DNA from: Xanthobacteraceae bacterium
GTDB lineage: Bacteria; Pseudomonadota; Alphaproteobacteria; Rhizobiales; Xanthobacteraceae
DNA: 64,000 bases
Direction: 5' to 3'
NCBI GenBank assembly: GCA_024508855.1
Contig: JANINJ010000006.1
Coordinates: 288,301 to 352,300, forward strand
A program made the position numbers and the translations under genes. Below the pieces are notes generated by a model. It worked only from the letters and a program-made list of their open reading frames with translations, was not told the origin of the DNA and searched no databases. Shown in pieces: positions 35,286 to 44,513 of this stretch. Each line of letters starts with the position of its first letter. Positions within the stretch are counted from its first letter, which is position 1.

Positions 35286-36203
35286 TTGCGCACTACTGAG
35301 CCTTCGGATGATGAGCTTCTAACGCTGGTGATTAAAGTAGATACGGACCTCTTTGCATCTGGCGAGGATATAAAGCATCGGAGCTTCAATGTTCCGCGCG
35401 AAGCGATGCGGCGATTGGGCTACGTCTCCTTCCCCCTGTTTGGCGAAGGCACGCCCAGCGTTTTAAACCGCATCCGAGAACAATTCTCGCGGATATATCG
35501 GCCCCAAGACTTGGCCATGGGTGGTCACATTGGCGTCTTCATGTTTCGAGACATTTTCGCGCGTATCGGCGTCCCGCATGGATATGGGCAAGTTCGCATA
35601 GCTCCGATTGAACACGTTGAACTTACCGCCGTTCAGAAAGCAATTCTCTCCCACGATGCTATTGCATTTGATGCCTACCACGATCAATTCGCTGATCTAT
35701 TTGACCTTGAGTACGGCATTCGCGAAATGCGCTCCACGTATGCTTCCATCGAGCTAGTGGGCAGGTTTCTTAACCTCGCCAGGCTGCATCTCCATAGCGC
35801 AGCAGCGATATTGACAGGCGGCTTTGATTACAGAGGCGCGGTTCAAAGTGCGTTGCTTTCAACAGAACTAGCGCTGAAGGGGTTAGTAGCCGCGACCGGC
35901 CTAAATGAATATGAGATCAAAGAGAAATACGGGCACCGCATAAATGTTCTCGTGGATGTCATTGGAGCAAGCTGGCCAACTTTCGATGCTCCGAGAGTGC
36001 GTCGAGTAATCGCGGCACAACCCAAATACGTACCCAACCGCTATAGTAAGACGCAACCCGAACGTGTGGCCGTGGGTCATATCGTGATGGGAGCGCAATA
36101 CATCTGTGCAGAAGTTACTCGGCAACTGTCGGATAGAAACTTTAGGCAAGACGGCGGGCATCCGTGGGTGCGTCAATATCCTGCACGATGCCGATGGTGG
36201 TGA
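35286..36203 (+). CDS. Island protein with C-terminal HEPN-like domain
   Basis: 305 aa. The N-terminal 130 residues are not recognised. The C-terminal part FLNLARLHLHSAAAILTGG ... AVQSALLSTELALKGLVAA ... KEKYGHRINVLVD has the same helix-then-'GHxxxxL' layout as the 34161 protein. The start is TTG at 35286, supported by GAGGATCATTCA before it; there is no suitable in-frame ATG nearby. AT-richer codon use than the flanking chromosome. Function unknown. Confidence 0.6.
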   Translation: MRTTEPSDDELLTLVIKVDTDLFASGEDIKHRSFNVPREAMRRLGYVSFPLFGEGTPSVLNRIREQFSRIYRPQDLAMGGHIGVFMFRDIFARIGVPHGYGQVRIAPIEHVELTAVQKAILSHDAIAFDAYHDQFADLFDLEYGIREMRSTYASIELVGRFLNLARLHLHSAAAILTGGFDYRGAVQSALLSTELALKGLVAATGLNEYEIKEKYGHRINVLVDVIGASWPTFDAPRVRRVIAAQPKYVPNRYSKTQPERVAVGHIVMGAQYICAEVTRQLSDRNFRQDGGHPWVRQYPARCRWW

Positions 36204-36206
36204 GAC

Positions 36207-37229
36207 CTAATTGACCACGATGCTTGCTGCTCCCTCGGCGCCCTCAATGCACGAGCCTTTCACTATGGGACTACGGCTCATGCCGTAATTATGCAGCCCC
36301 CCAAAGGTCAATACATCGGGGGTGCTTATAATTGGCGTGGTCTTAGGATGTCGAAAAATGCCGGTGACCGAGATAGCCTGTTCGTTCAAGAATTTGACGG
36401 TCTTAGGTGACACCTCGGTTAGACGATAGTCCTTGAAGCGGATGACGTCTTCAGGGCAGACCTTCACGGCATCATCGTGCCCGAGGAAGGCAACGAATTT
36501 GGTGACCGTGTTTCTGTAATTGTCGTGGGTGCTTTGCTTGGTGCCAACCCTCTCGGCTTCCTTCCACCAGTCCGCGAATAGGCCGAGGATGGTCTGTGCA
36601 GCCTGCGGGCCAGCGGAGCGGGGCGATGGGTAGGCGGGCGTCTCTACAGGTTCGCCAGCGTTGCGCTCTCGCTTGGCCTTCCCCGCACGGATGACGGCAG
36701 CCTGCAATTCCCTCGCAATCAACTTTCTGCTCGGGGATGACGGAGCGAGGTTCAATCCACGAAACTCAGGCCACGCCAGTACCTCGTCGACCTCGCTCAA
36801 AAAGAACACGTCGACCTCACCCCTCGCCCAGCCATACCGGGCGTCAGCCTCAAGGTCCGCTTGGGTATCTTCGTAGTCCTTGAAGGTGGGTGAGGGCATC
36901 TCGGGCAAGACGCCATCGACGGCGAAACCAGCTAGGCGGCGGTCGTCATCTTCTTCGAGCAGGAAGGCGCAATACGCCGCGCCCATGCTCTTGATGGTGG
37001 CGGCATCCAATTCGAAGAGCTGGGGAGCTGTAAGACGTCGACGGAGGTCAGACCATTCCTGCTCGACTTTCGCAGCAACTTCGGAATGCTTCCTGCGAGC
37101 CTCGGCGGGGTCTTTCGTGCGGAGCGATTGCTTTCTCTCCCACGCGCCTAGAGTGGCGCGGAGGTCTTCAGGAACGGCCTTGCGGTAGTAGTAAACACCG
37201 CTGCTCGGATGCTTCCACGGACGCGACAT
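36207..37229 (-). CDS. Truncated tyrosine-type site-specific integrase (DUF6538 N-terminus)
   Basis: 340 aa. MSRPWKHPSSGVYYYRKAVP opens the DUF6538 arm-binding part, and QTILGLFADWWKEAERVGTKQSTHDNYRNTVTKF is the SAM-like core-binding domain. After SPKTVKFLNEQAIS the sequence loses similarity and stops, so the catalytic domain with its R...HxxR...Y residues is absent. The start could also be 37241. It lies next to tRNA-Leu, pointing away from it, as expected for the island's own integrase. Probably non-functional. Confidence 0.8.
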   Translation of the reverse strand: MSRPWKHPSSGVYYYRKAVPEDLRATLGAWERKQSLRTKDPAEARRKHSEVAAKVEQEWSDLRRRLTAPQLFELDAATIKSMGAAYCAFLLEEDDDRRLAGFAVDGVLPEMPSPTFKDYEDTQADLEADARYGWARGEVDVFFLSEVDEVLAWPEFRGLNLAPSSPSRKLIARELQAAVIRAGKAKRERNAGEPVETPAYPSPRSAGPQAAQTILGLFADWWKEAERVGTKQSTHDNYRNTVTKFVAFLGHDDAVKVCPEDVIRFKDYRLTEVSPKTVKFLNEQAISVTGIFRHPKTTPIISTPDVLTFGGLHNYGMSRSPIVKGSCIEGAEGAASIVVN

Positions 37230-37326
37230 AGAAAGGACCATTTGTACCACCCTTCTGTACAACGGGTGGCCAAGAAATCCTTATATCGCAGGGGCTTCTA
37301 GGAACATCAAGCACTTGGGAAGAGCT

Positions 37327-37413
<87 letters not shown>

Positions 37414-37567
37414 CCGGGCCGGTTGATAAGGATCGGTAACGCGCTTGTCAAATGCAACCTGTAAGGCCAAATCCGCTGTACAGCGCCGGGCCGATGGCGT
37501 ATCGGCAAACGGCGAATAACCCGTGCTTTTGAGCGCATCCGCGCCCTGATCCGGTCGAGGTGAAACC

Positions 37568-38545
37568 ATGTCCAGCCTGCCTTCGAATTCAGAAACCCTC
37601 GTCACCGTTTTCGGCGGATCGGGCTTTCTGGGGCGGCATGTGGTCCGGGCGCTCGCCAAGCGCGATTACCGGCTGCGGATCGGCGTGCGCCGGCCGGATC
37701 TCGCCGGGCACCTGCAGCCGCTGGGCAAGGTCGGACAGATCCACGCGGTGCAGGCCAATGTGCGCTATCCGGCCTCGGTCGAGGCTGCGGTGCGCGGCGC
37801 CAGCATCGTCATCAACCTGGTCGGCATCCTCGCCGAGGGCGGCGCGCAGACTTTCGACGCCGTGCAGGCCAAGGGCGCCGCAACCGTGGCGCAGGCGGCC
37901 GCTGCCGTGGGCGCCCGCGTGATCCACGTCTCGGCACTTGGCGCCGATGCCGATTCGGCGTCGCGCTATGCCCGCGCCAAGGCCGCCGGCGAAGCCGCGG
38001 TGCGCGAGGCTGCGCCCGAAGCGATCATTTTCCGCCCATCGGTCGTGTTCGGCCCGGAGGACGATTTCACCAACCGCTTCGCGTCGATGGCGCGGATGAT
38101 GCCGGTGCTGCCGCTGATCGGCGGCGGCAGGACGCAGATGCAGCCGGTCTATGCCGGCGATGTCGCGACCGCGATTGCGGACGCCGCAAACGGCCTCGCA
38201 AAGAAGGGCGCGACCTACGAACTCGGCGGCCCGGAAGTGATGACGCTGCGCGAAATCTTCACCGCCATCCTCGAGATCACCGACCGCAAGCGGATGTTCG
38301 TGCCGCTGCCGTTCGGCCTCGCCAATCTGAAAGCATTGCTGTTGCAGTTCGCGCCGTCGCCACTGACCCTGACGCGCGATCAGGTGACGCTGCTGCGCCA
38401 GGACAACGTGGTGTCGGAAGCGGCGAAGTCCGCAGGGCTGACGCTCGAAGGCCTCGGCATCACGCCGGATTCGCTCGAGGCGATCGCTCCGCAATATCTG
38501 TGGCGCTTCCGCCCGATGGGCCAGTTCCAGCGCAAGAACGCTTAA
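37568..38545 (+). CDS. NAD(P)-binding protein, complex I NDUFA9 subunit-like family
   Basis: 325 aa short-chain dehydrogenase/reductase of the atypical SDR group. The Rossmann motif is VFGGSGFLGRHVVRAL (G-x2-G-x2-G), and INLVGILAEGGAQTFDAVQAKGAATVAQAA is shared with mitochondrial NDUFA9 and its bacterial homologues. The family's usual Tyr-x3-Lys is present as YARAK. It may assist respiratory complex I or bind NADPH/ubiquinone-related ligands; activity unproven. It is convergent with uppP. Confidence 0.9.
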   Translation: MSSLPSNSETLVTVFGGSGFLGRHVVRALAKRDYRLRIGVRRPDLAGHLQPLGKVGQIHAVQANVRYPASVEAAVRGASIVINLVGILAEGGAQTFDAVQAKGAATVAQAAAAVGARVIHVSALGADADSASRYARAKAAGEAAVREAAPEAIIFRPSVVFGPEDDFTNRFASMARMMPVLPLIGGGRTQMQPVYAGDVATAIADAANGLAKKGATYELGGPEVMTLREIFTAILEITDRKRMFVPLPFGLANLKALLLQFAPSPLTLTRDQVTLLRQDNVVSEAAKSAGLTLEGLGITPDSLEAIAPQYLWRFRPMGQFQRKNA

Positions 38546-38585
38546 GCATTCGGTCAGGCGCGAGTCTTTCAGACAAAACAGTTTT

Positions 38586-38616
38586 GGTCATGCCCGGCCT
38601 TGTGCCGGGCATGACC
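38586..38616. terminator. Perfect 13-bp hairpin between convergent genes (family A half-copy)
   Basis: GGTCATGCCCGGC pairs with GCCGGGCATGACC around a 5-base loop. It matches one half of the family A palindromic repeat. No T-run follows on either side, so termination would be weak or Rho-assisted; the stem could protect the 3' ends of both transcripts. Confidence 0.6.
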
Positions 38617-38680
38617 ATGGAGAAGTCTGCTGGTCAGCGAGCGGGCTAACGAACCGAGAGCCAGAGGCTACACCCCAGCC

Positions 38681-39487
38681 TCAATACCCCAGCGCCAGCG
38701 CGATCAGGCCGAGCGTGCCGACGATCACGCGCCACCAGGCGAAGAACGTAAAGCCGTTGCGGGTGACGTAATTCAGGAACGCCTTCACCACGATGATCGC
38801 GGTGATGAACGACACCACGAAGCCGATGGCGATGATGTAGGAGTGATCCAGCGTCATGTCGGCGCGGCTCTTGTAGAGATCGTAGACGAACGCGCCGACC
38901 ATGGTCGGGATCGCGAGGAAGAACGAGAACTCCGCCGAAGCGCGCTTGTCAGCGCCGAGCAGCATCGCCGCGACGATGGTGGCGCCCGAGCGCGACACGC
39001 CGGGGATCATGGCGGTGCATTGCGCGAAGCCGATGGCGAGATAGGTGCCGAGCGGGAATGTCGTGGCATCATGCAGCCGCGGCTTGAGATCGAGCTGGTC
39101 GACCCACATCAGCACCGCGCCGCCGACGATCAGCGAGAAGCACACCACCCAGGGATTGAACAGGTAGCTCTTGATGTAGCCGCCGAGCAGCCCGCCGATC
39201 ACCGCGGCCGGCAGGAACGCCACCAGCACGCCGATGACGAAACGGCGCGCCGCCGGATCGGTGAACATGCCGAGCGCGATGTTCCACAATTTGACAAAAT
39301 AAATCGCCAGAATCGCCAGAATCGCGCCGAGCTGGATGAGGATGGCAAAACTCTTCCAGAAGTTGTCCTGCCCCAGATCGAAGAACCGCTCTGCCAGCAG
39401 CAGATGGCCGGTGGACGATACCGGCAAGAATTCAGTCACACCCTCGACGACGCCGAGGATCACCGCTCGAATGGCATCTGAAATCAT
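38681..39487 (-). CDS. uppP: Undecaprenyl-diphosphate phosphatase
   Basis: 268 aa integral membrane enzyme (BacA family) that recycles undecaprenyl pyrophosphate to the monophosphate carrier for peptidoglycan and other glycans. The signatures EGVTEFLPVSSTGHLLL (residues 15-31) and PGVSRSGATIVAAM are intact. It is divergent from the FzlA-like gene, a neighbourhood that ties lipid-carrier recycling to cell division. Confidence 0.96.
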   Translation of the reverse strand: MISDAIRAVILGVVEGVTEFLPVSSTGHLLLAERFFDLGQDNFWKSFAILIQLGAILAILAIYFVKLWNIALGMFTDPAARRFVIGVLVAFLPAAVIGGLLGGYIKSYLFNPWVVCFSLIVGGAVLMWVDQLDLKPRLHDATTFPLGTYLAIGFAQCTAMIPGVSRSGATIVAAMLLGADKRASAEFSFFLAIPTMVGAFVYDLYKSRADMTLDHSYIIAIGFVVSFITAIIVVKAFLNYVTRNGFTFFAWWRVIVGTLGLIALALGY

Positions 39488-39699
39488 GGGAACTATCGCT
39501 CTGATGATGTCGGGATCGGACTGGCGGGCAAAAACGCGGCCCCTTCTCCCTTATTCGCCGCCGGGCCGCAACGCCAAAATACGCAAGCCAGATGACTGCG
39601 CCGCCCGCTTGCCCTGCCCCCGCTGAAAGTTAAGAAGATCGGGCTGCAGGGGTCGGCTGGAGACGTTTTGTTAAGGCTACAAACCTATTCAAGGATTCG

Positions 39700-40392
39700 A
39701 TGTTCACTCTGCTCCACCATCCGTTCTGCCCACATTCAAGGTTCATCCGCCTCGTGCTTGGCGAGTACGGCCTTGATCTGCAACTGGCGGAGGAGCGGCC
39801 GTGGGAGCGCCGGGAGGACTTTCTAGTCCTCAATCCGGCAGGAACTACCCCGGTACTGACGGCGGAACACATCCCGCCCATCCCGCATGCCAGCATCATC
39901 AGCGAATATATCGACGAGACCTATGGCCCGTCGCGCGGCGAGCGTCGGCTGCTGCCGGAGACGATGCAGGAGCGCATCGAGGTGCGTCGCCTCACCGCCT
40001 GGTTCAACGAAAAGTTTTTCGAGGAAGCCAGCAATCCGCTGGTCACCGAACGCATCTACAAGCGTTTCATGAGCGAGGCCAACGGCGGCGGTCCGCCGGA
40101 AGCCGAGGTGCTGCGCGCCGCCAAGGCCAATGTGCGCTATCATCTGGCCTATATCGGCTGGCTGGCGCGGACGCGGAACTTCCTGGCCGGCGACCGGCTG
40201 ACCTACGCCGACCTTGCCGCCGCCGCGCACCTGTCGGCGATCGACTATCTGGGCGATGTGCCATGGAACGAGGACGACGCAGCGAAGGCGTGGTACGCGC
40301 GGGTGAAATCCCGCCCGTCGTTCCGTCCGCTGCTGAGCGAATGGCTGGCTGGCGTGCCGGCCTCGCGCACCTACGTCGATCTGGATTTCTGA
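39700..40392 (+). CDS. fzlA: Glutathione S-transferase-like protein, FzlA group
   Basis: 230 aa with thioredoxin-like N-terminal (residues 1-80) and helical C-terminal GST domains. The sequence [36 protein letters not shown] and the end [29 protein letters not shown] match the pattern of Caulobacter FzlA, a GST-fold protein that binds FtsZ and is needed for constriction, rather than a detoxifying enzyme. It sits between uppP (divergent) and queG (35 bp downstream). A plain GST is the alternative. Confidence 0.8.
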   Translation: MFTLLHHPFCPHSRFIRLVLGEYGLDLQLAEERPWERREDFLVLNPAGTTPVLTAEHIPPIPHASIISEYIDETYGPSRGERRLLPETMQERIEVRRLTAWFNEKFFEEASNPLVTERIYKRFMSEANGGGPPEAEVLRAAKANVRYHLAYIGWLARTRNFLAGDRLTYADLAAAAHLSAIDYLGDVPWNEDDAAKAWYARVKSRPSFRPLLSEWLAGVPASRTYVDLDF

Positions 40393-40426
40393 CGCGCGAC
40401 ATCGCGCCCGGAACGCGCGATCCGTC

Positions 40427-41566
40427 ATGACCGCCGACCTCAAAACTGCTCTCATCCGCGAGGCCCGTGCGCTCGGCTTCGACACGCTGGGCATCACTGC
40501 GCCCGACGCCATCGCCGGGGCGCGCGAGCGGCTGCAAGCATTCCTCGATCACGGCGCGCACGGCGAGATGGAGTGGCTCGCTGACAACCCGCCGCGCCGC
40601 GCCGATCCGCGCGTGCTGTGGAGCGAGGTGCGTTCGGTCATCATGCTCGGCGTCAATTACGGGCCCGACGAAAACCCGCTCGCCATTCTGCAACAGCGCG
40701 ACCGCGGCGCGATCTCGGTCTATGCCAAGGGTGACGACTATCACGACCTGATCAAGAAGCGGCTGAAGACCTTGGCGCGCTGGCTACTCGCGCAGGCGGG
40801 TGAAGGCGATGTGAAAGTGTTCGTCGATACCGCAGCCGTGATGGAGAAACCGCTGGCCGGTGCGGCCGGTCTCGGCTGGCAGGGCAAACATACCAATCTG
40901 GTGTCGCGCGAATTCGGCTCGTGGCTGTTTCTCGGCGCCATCATGACGACGCTCGACCTGCCGCACGATGCGCCGGAGGTCGATCATTGCGGTTCGTGCC
41001 AGGCCTGTCTCGACAGCTGCCCGACGGAAGCGTTCGTCGCGCCTTACAAGCTCGATGCGCGGCGCTGCATTTCCTACCTCACCATCGAGCACAAGGGGCC
41101 GATCCCGCATGAACTGCGCAAAGCAGTCGGCAATCGCATCTACGGTTGCGACGATTGCCTCGCCGCCTGTCCATGGAACAAGTTCGCGCAGGCGGGCAAC
41201 GAGATCAAACTCGCCGCGCGTGATGAGTTGCGCGCGCCAAAACTCGCGGACCTGCTGAAGCTCGACGATGCATCGTTCCGCGCGTTGTTCACCAAATCGC
41301 CGGTCAAGCGCATCCATCGCGACCGCTTCATCCGCAACGCGCTGATCGCCGCCGGCAACTCAGGTGACGTCACGCTTGCCGACGACGCGACGCGGCTGCT
41401 CGACGATCCCGATGCGATGGTGCGCGGCGCTGCGGTATGGGCACTGGCGCAACTGCTGCCGGAGGAAGAATTTGCGTCGCGTGCGGAGCAAGCATTACGC
41501 GATGAAACGGATGAGAGCGTGCGCGAAGAGTGGCAGCGGGCGCTTGAAATACAGCCCGCGTACTAG
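40427..41566 (+). CDS. queG: Epoxyqueuosine reductase
   Basis: Cobalamin- and iron-sulfur-dependent enzyme for the last step of queuosine synthesis on tRNA. 379 aa. Two [4Fe-4S] sites are seen as [13 protein letters not shown] and [10 protein letters not shown], with an extra Cys in RRCISY. The C-terminal region (about residues 290-370) is a HEAT-like repeat ([12 protein letters not shown]). Follows the FzlA-like gene in the same direction and probably shares its transcript. Confidence 0.95.
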   Translation: MTADLKTALIREARALGFDTLGITAPDAIAGARERLQAFLDHGAHGEMEWLADNPPRRADPRVLWSEVRSVIMLGVNYGPDENPLAILQQRDRGAISVYAKGDDYHDLIKKRLKTLARWLLAQAGEGDVKVFVDTAAVMEKPLAGAAGLGWQGKHTNLVSREFGSWLFLGAIMTTLDLPHDAPEVDHCGSCQACLDSCPTEAFVAPYKLDARRCISYLTIEHKGPIPHELRKAVGNRIYGCDDCLAACPWNKFAQAGNEIKLAARDELRAPKLADLLKLDDASFRALFTKSPVKRIHRDRFIRNALIAAGNSGDVTLADDATRLLDDPDAMVRGAAVWALAQLLPEEEFASRAEQALRDETDESVREEWQRALEIQPAY

Positions 41567-41602
41567 ATCGTCTGTGAGATCCGATTCCCCGACTTATCGA
41601 TT

Positions 41603-41690
41603 CGTCATGGCCGGATTTATTCCGGGCACCAACGTCTTTCTCGCCGAGCTGTTGTGAAGAGGTGGATGCCCGTGACAAGCACGGGCATGA
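41603..41690. repeat. Intergenic palindromic repeat, family A, copy 2
   Basis: CGTCATGGCCGGATTTATTC...GTGGATGCCC...GGGCATGA: same layout as 19516-19603, lying between the convergent queG and SnoaL-like genes. Confidence 0.8.
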
Positions 41691-41735
41691 TAGATGGAGA
41701 GCAACGTGCTCATTTCATCCGTCTGCATATTTCGC

Positions 41736-42206
41736 TCACTTCGCCAAATGCTTCTTCATCTCGTCGCGTGCCTTCAACGCCGCGCCCTGCTTGGCGACGA
41801 TCTTGGCGATGCGCTCGGGCGCGAAATTGAGATCGACGAAGGCGGGCGCGGTGTTGGCGACCTCGTGATAGGTCGCGATCAGGCCGTCGCGCAGCTGCAT
41901 GATCGAAACGCCTTCGAACATCGCACGATTGCCCTTGGCTTCCGGCAGTTTCGAGCGATAGCTGAAGGTGTAGCGCGCATAGAGCGTTTTGCCGTCGCTC
42001 ACCGGATCGTGCATCACCCAGCGGAAATCCTCCGCCGTGCGATAGAACCAGTCGTCGATCAGTTCCGCGATTTTCTCCCGGCCCTCGAACGCGCCGTAGA
42101 ACACGTCGTGATAGACGCCGTCTTCGGCGAACAGTTGCGCGAACGCCTTACCATCACGCGCTTCGACGGCATCGCAGAACGTGCGCAGCATCGTTGTTGC
42201 ATCCAT
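41736..42206 (-). CDS. SnoaL-like / NTF2-fold protein
   Basis: 156 aa. FCDAVEARDGKAFAQLFAEDGVYHDVFYGAFEGREKIAELIDDWF is the usual opening of the SnoaL/NTF2 cone-shaped fold, seen in small isomerases, hydrolases and binding proteins. Asp and His residues that could act in catalysis are present, but no specific reaction can be named. It stands alone between two family A repeats. Confidence 0.85.
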   Translation of the reverse strand: MDATTMLRTFCDAVEARDGKAFAQLFAEDGVYHDVFYGAFEGREKIAELIDDWFYRTAEDFRWVMHDPVSDGKTLYARYTFSYRSKLPEAKGNRAMFEGVSIMQLRDGLIATYHEVANTAPAFVDLNFAPERIAKIVAKQGAALKARDEMKKHLAK

Positions 42207-42219
42207 GACGCTTCCTTCC

Positions 42220-42309
42220 CGTCATGGCCGGATTTATTCCGGCCATCCACGTCTTGCTTGCGGCTATCCTAGAAAGACGTGGATGCCCGGGACAAGCCCG
42301 GGCATGACG
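42220..42309. repeat. Intergenic palindromic repeat, family A, copy 3
   Basis: CGTCATGGCCGG...CCGGCCATCCACG, a central AAGACGTGG half, then GGATGCCCGGG...CCCGGGCATGACG. Very close in sequence to copy 1. Lies between the SnoaL-like and hydrolase genes. Confidence 0.85.
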
Positions 42310-42321
42310 AATCAGAATAGC

Positions 42322-43119
42322 TCAGGTCGAAAACTCCTTAACCGCCGCGAGGATGCGCGCGATGTCTTGCGGGCGCGACAGGCGGTGGTCGCCGTCCTGG
42401 ATCATGGTCAGCACCACGTCGTCGCTCGGCAGCCGTTCGGTCAGCGCGAAGGCGTGCCGCCACGGCACGTCGGGATCCTGCGCGCCCTGCAGGATGCGCA
42501 CCGGACAACCGATGTCGATGCTGCCGCCGAGGATGAGATGCTTGCGCCCCTCCTCGATCAGCGCACGCGTGATCGGATAGGGATCGCCGTAGTCCGACGG
42601 GCGCAGCCAGACGCCTTCGGTCTCGATCTGGCGTTTGGCGTCGTCGGAAAATCCCTTCCACATCAGTTCCTCGGTGAAATCCGGCGCGGGCGCAATCAGC
42701 ACCAGGCCCTTGAGCGGCGCACCGCGCCGCTTGAGTTCGCGTGCCACCAGCAGCGCCATCCAGCCACCCATCGACGAGCCGATCGCGATCTGCGGGCCGG
42801 GGCAGAATGCGTCGAATACCGCGAGGCTTTCTTCCAGCCAGCGGCCGATGGTGCCGTCGACGAAACGCCCTCCGGATTCGCCGTGCCCGGAATAGTCGAA
42901 CCGCACGCAGGCGCGGCCGTGTTCGGCGGCATAGGCATCGAGCGCCAGCGCCTTGGTGCCCTTCATGTCCGAATTAAACCCGCCCAGCCACACCAGCCCC
43001 GGCGCCGCACCCTGGCGCGCCCGCACCGCGATGCGCCGCGCTTCCGCGCCCCGGCCCACCTCGATAAAGGCCGGTGCCTCCTCCTGGCCGGCGGCAGCGA
43101 CATCGATTGGGCTGGTCAT
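42322..43119 (-). CDS. Alpha/beta hydrolase
   Basis: 265 aa from ATG 43119 (an in-frame ATG at 43137 would add six residues). The nucleophile elbow is GSSMGGW, the oxyanion region LVWLGGFNSDMKGTKA, and the catalytic acid and His are likely in GAQDPDVPW and DGDHRLSRP. The sequence layout resembles the ABHD10-like thioesterase/esterase group. Substrate unknown. Divergent from infC. Confidence 0.88.
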   Translation of the reverse strand: MTSPIDVAAAGQEEAPAFIEVGRGAEARRIAVRARQGAAPGLVWLGGFNSDMKGTKALALDAYAAEHGRACVRFDYSGHGESGGRFVDGTIGRWLEESLAVFDAFCPGPQIAIGSSMGGWMALLVARELKRRGAPLKGLVLIAPAPDFTEELMWKGFSDDAKRQIETEGVWLRPSDYGDPYPITRALIEEGRKHLILGGSIDIGCPVRILQGAQDPDVPWRHAFALTERLPSDDVVLTMIQDGDHRLSRPQDIARILAAVKEFST

Positions 43120-43324
43120 GGATCGAATCCCCTTCATCTTCGTTCTGTATGCTGCCGAAGGCTTAACTCCGCTTGCGGAACGGGCCGGGCGTCTTTAAGT
43201 GAGCGGCAGTGACCGAAATGCCGCGCAGCGACGGTTTCGGTTCCAATGCGGCGTCAGGCAGCTTGTATGCGGCCGCTTGTTATTGCAAAATAAGGCTTTC
43301 TTTCACAACACCGGAGACTATCCC

Positions 43325-43864
43325 ATTCGCCGTCCCAACAGAGCCCCGCCCGTCGCCGCCAAGGATGGGCCGCGCACCAACGACGACATCCGTAATGCCC
43401 AGATTCAGCTGATCGACCAGGACGGTACCAATCGCGGTACCGTGGAAACCGTGGTCGCGATCAAGATGGCCGCCGAGGCCGGCATGGATCTCGTCGAAAT
43501 CTCGCCGAACAACAATCCTCCCGTCTGCAAGATCATGGACTACGGGAAGTACAAGTTTCAGGCGCAGAAGAAGGCCGCGGAAGCCCGCAAGAAGCAGAAG
43601 GTCGTCGAGATCAAGGAGATCAAGCTCCGTCCGATGATCGACGATCACGACTATGACGTGAAGATGCGCGCCATGCTCCGGTTCTTCGAGGAAGGCGACA
43701 AGGTCAAGATCACCCTGCGCTATCGCGGCCGCGAAATGGCGCACCAGGAGATCGGCACCAAGCTGCTGGACAAGGTGAAGACCGCCGTCGCCGATGTCGC
43801 CAAGGTCGAACAGGACGCCCGCTTCGAGGGCCGCCAGGTCGTCATGGTGCTGGCGCCGCGCTGA
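43325..43864 (+). CDS. infC: Translation initiation factor IF-3, AUU start
   Basis: 179 aa. [33 protein letters not shown] opens the N-terminal domain and the C-domain ends [10 protein letters not shown]. The start codon is ATT at 43325, with GGAG eight bases upstream. IF-3 normally uses AUU so that it can limit its own translation by rejecting non-canonical starts. No in-frame ATG or GTG gives the right N-terminus with a ribosome-binding site. Heads infC-rpmI-rplT-pheS-pheT. Confidence 0.95.
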   Translation: MRRPNRAPPVAAKDGPRTNDDIRNAQIQLIDQDGTNRGTVETVVAIKMAAEAGMDLVEISPNNNPPVCKIMDYGKYKFQAQKKAAEARKKQKVVEIKEIKLRPMIDDHDYDVKMRAMLRFFEEGDKVKITLRYRGREMAHQEIGTKLLDKVKTAVADVAKVEQDARFEGRQVVMVLAPR

Positions 43865-43902
43865 GTGGCGGCGCCTGCCTGAACACAAAACCTTATCGAC
43901 TA

Positions 43903-44019
43903 GTCGTCCCCGCGAAGGCGGGGACCCATACTCCCGGTTGATCTTGTCTGACGGCAGGCCAACGACCTTCTTTCAGAGCGGCTACAGGGGTTATAGGTCC
44001 CCGCCTTCGCGGGGACGAC
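43903..44019. repeat. Intergenic palindromic repeat, family B, copy 1
   Basis: GTCGTCCCCGCGAAGGCGGG at one end and its inverse, CCCGCCTTCGCGGGGACGAC, at the other, around a variable centre containing GGGGTTATAGG. A second copy is at 48575-48705 and a short one at 52346-52371. It separates infC from rpmI. Confidence 0.85.
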
Positions 44020-44198
44020 CCAAGTGGTTTGCCAAGAATACCCCTTCCCCGTTGCCTTTCGGCCCATCCTCTGCCATAAGCCCAACCTTCATCGCCCGGC
44101 TGATTTAGGGCTGCCGTGGCGATGAGCCGTGCGGATTGGTTCCTACAAGGAATAAATCGAGCACTTTCAACGCTCTAGCGAGCATTTCAGCCGCGATA

Positions 44199-44220
44199 CC
44201 GCCTTTCGGGGCGGCTTTTT
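44199..44220 (+). terminator. Terminator-like hairpin just upstream of rpmI, possible attenuator
   Basis: CCGCC (44199-44203) pairs with GGCGG (44210-44214), followed by CTTTTT. An upstream GCCGC (44190-44194) can pair instead with GCGGC (44211-44215), so two exclusive folds exist. The element is 22 bp before the rpmI start. In other bacteria rpmI-rplT expression is autoregulated by L20 through leader RNA; this may be such a switch or simply the infC terminator. Confidence 0.55.
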
Positions 44221-44241
44221 CCGTGGCAACAGGAGAGCCAA

Positions 44242-44442
44242 ATGCCCAAGTTGAAGACCAAATCGGGCGCCAAAAAGCGCTTCAAAGTGACCGGGACCGG
44301 CAAGGTGGTGTCCGCCCACGCCGGCAAGCGACACGGCATGATCAAGCGGACCAAGAAGCAGATTCGTCAGCTTCGCGGGACCCGCATCCTGTTCAAGACC
44401 GACGGCGACAACATCAAGAAGTATTTCTTGCCGAACGCCTGA
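44242..44442 (+). CDS. rpmI: 50S ribosomal protein L35
   Basis: 66 aa, strongly basic: [20 protein letters not shown] ... [16 protein letters not shown], standard L35. ACAGGAGAG precedes the ATG. Co-oriented with infC and rplT. Confidence 0.97.
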
Positions 44443-44513
44443 GGCCTGTCTGTTGCAAACCTGCCGCGTCCGCGCGGCTTAAGTATATCCCAGTCATTTG
44501 AAGGAGATCGGTC

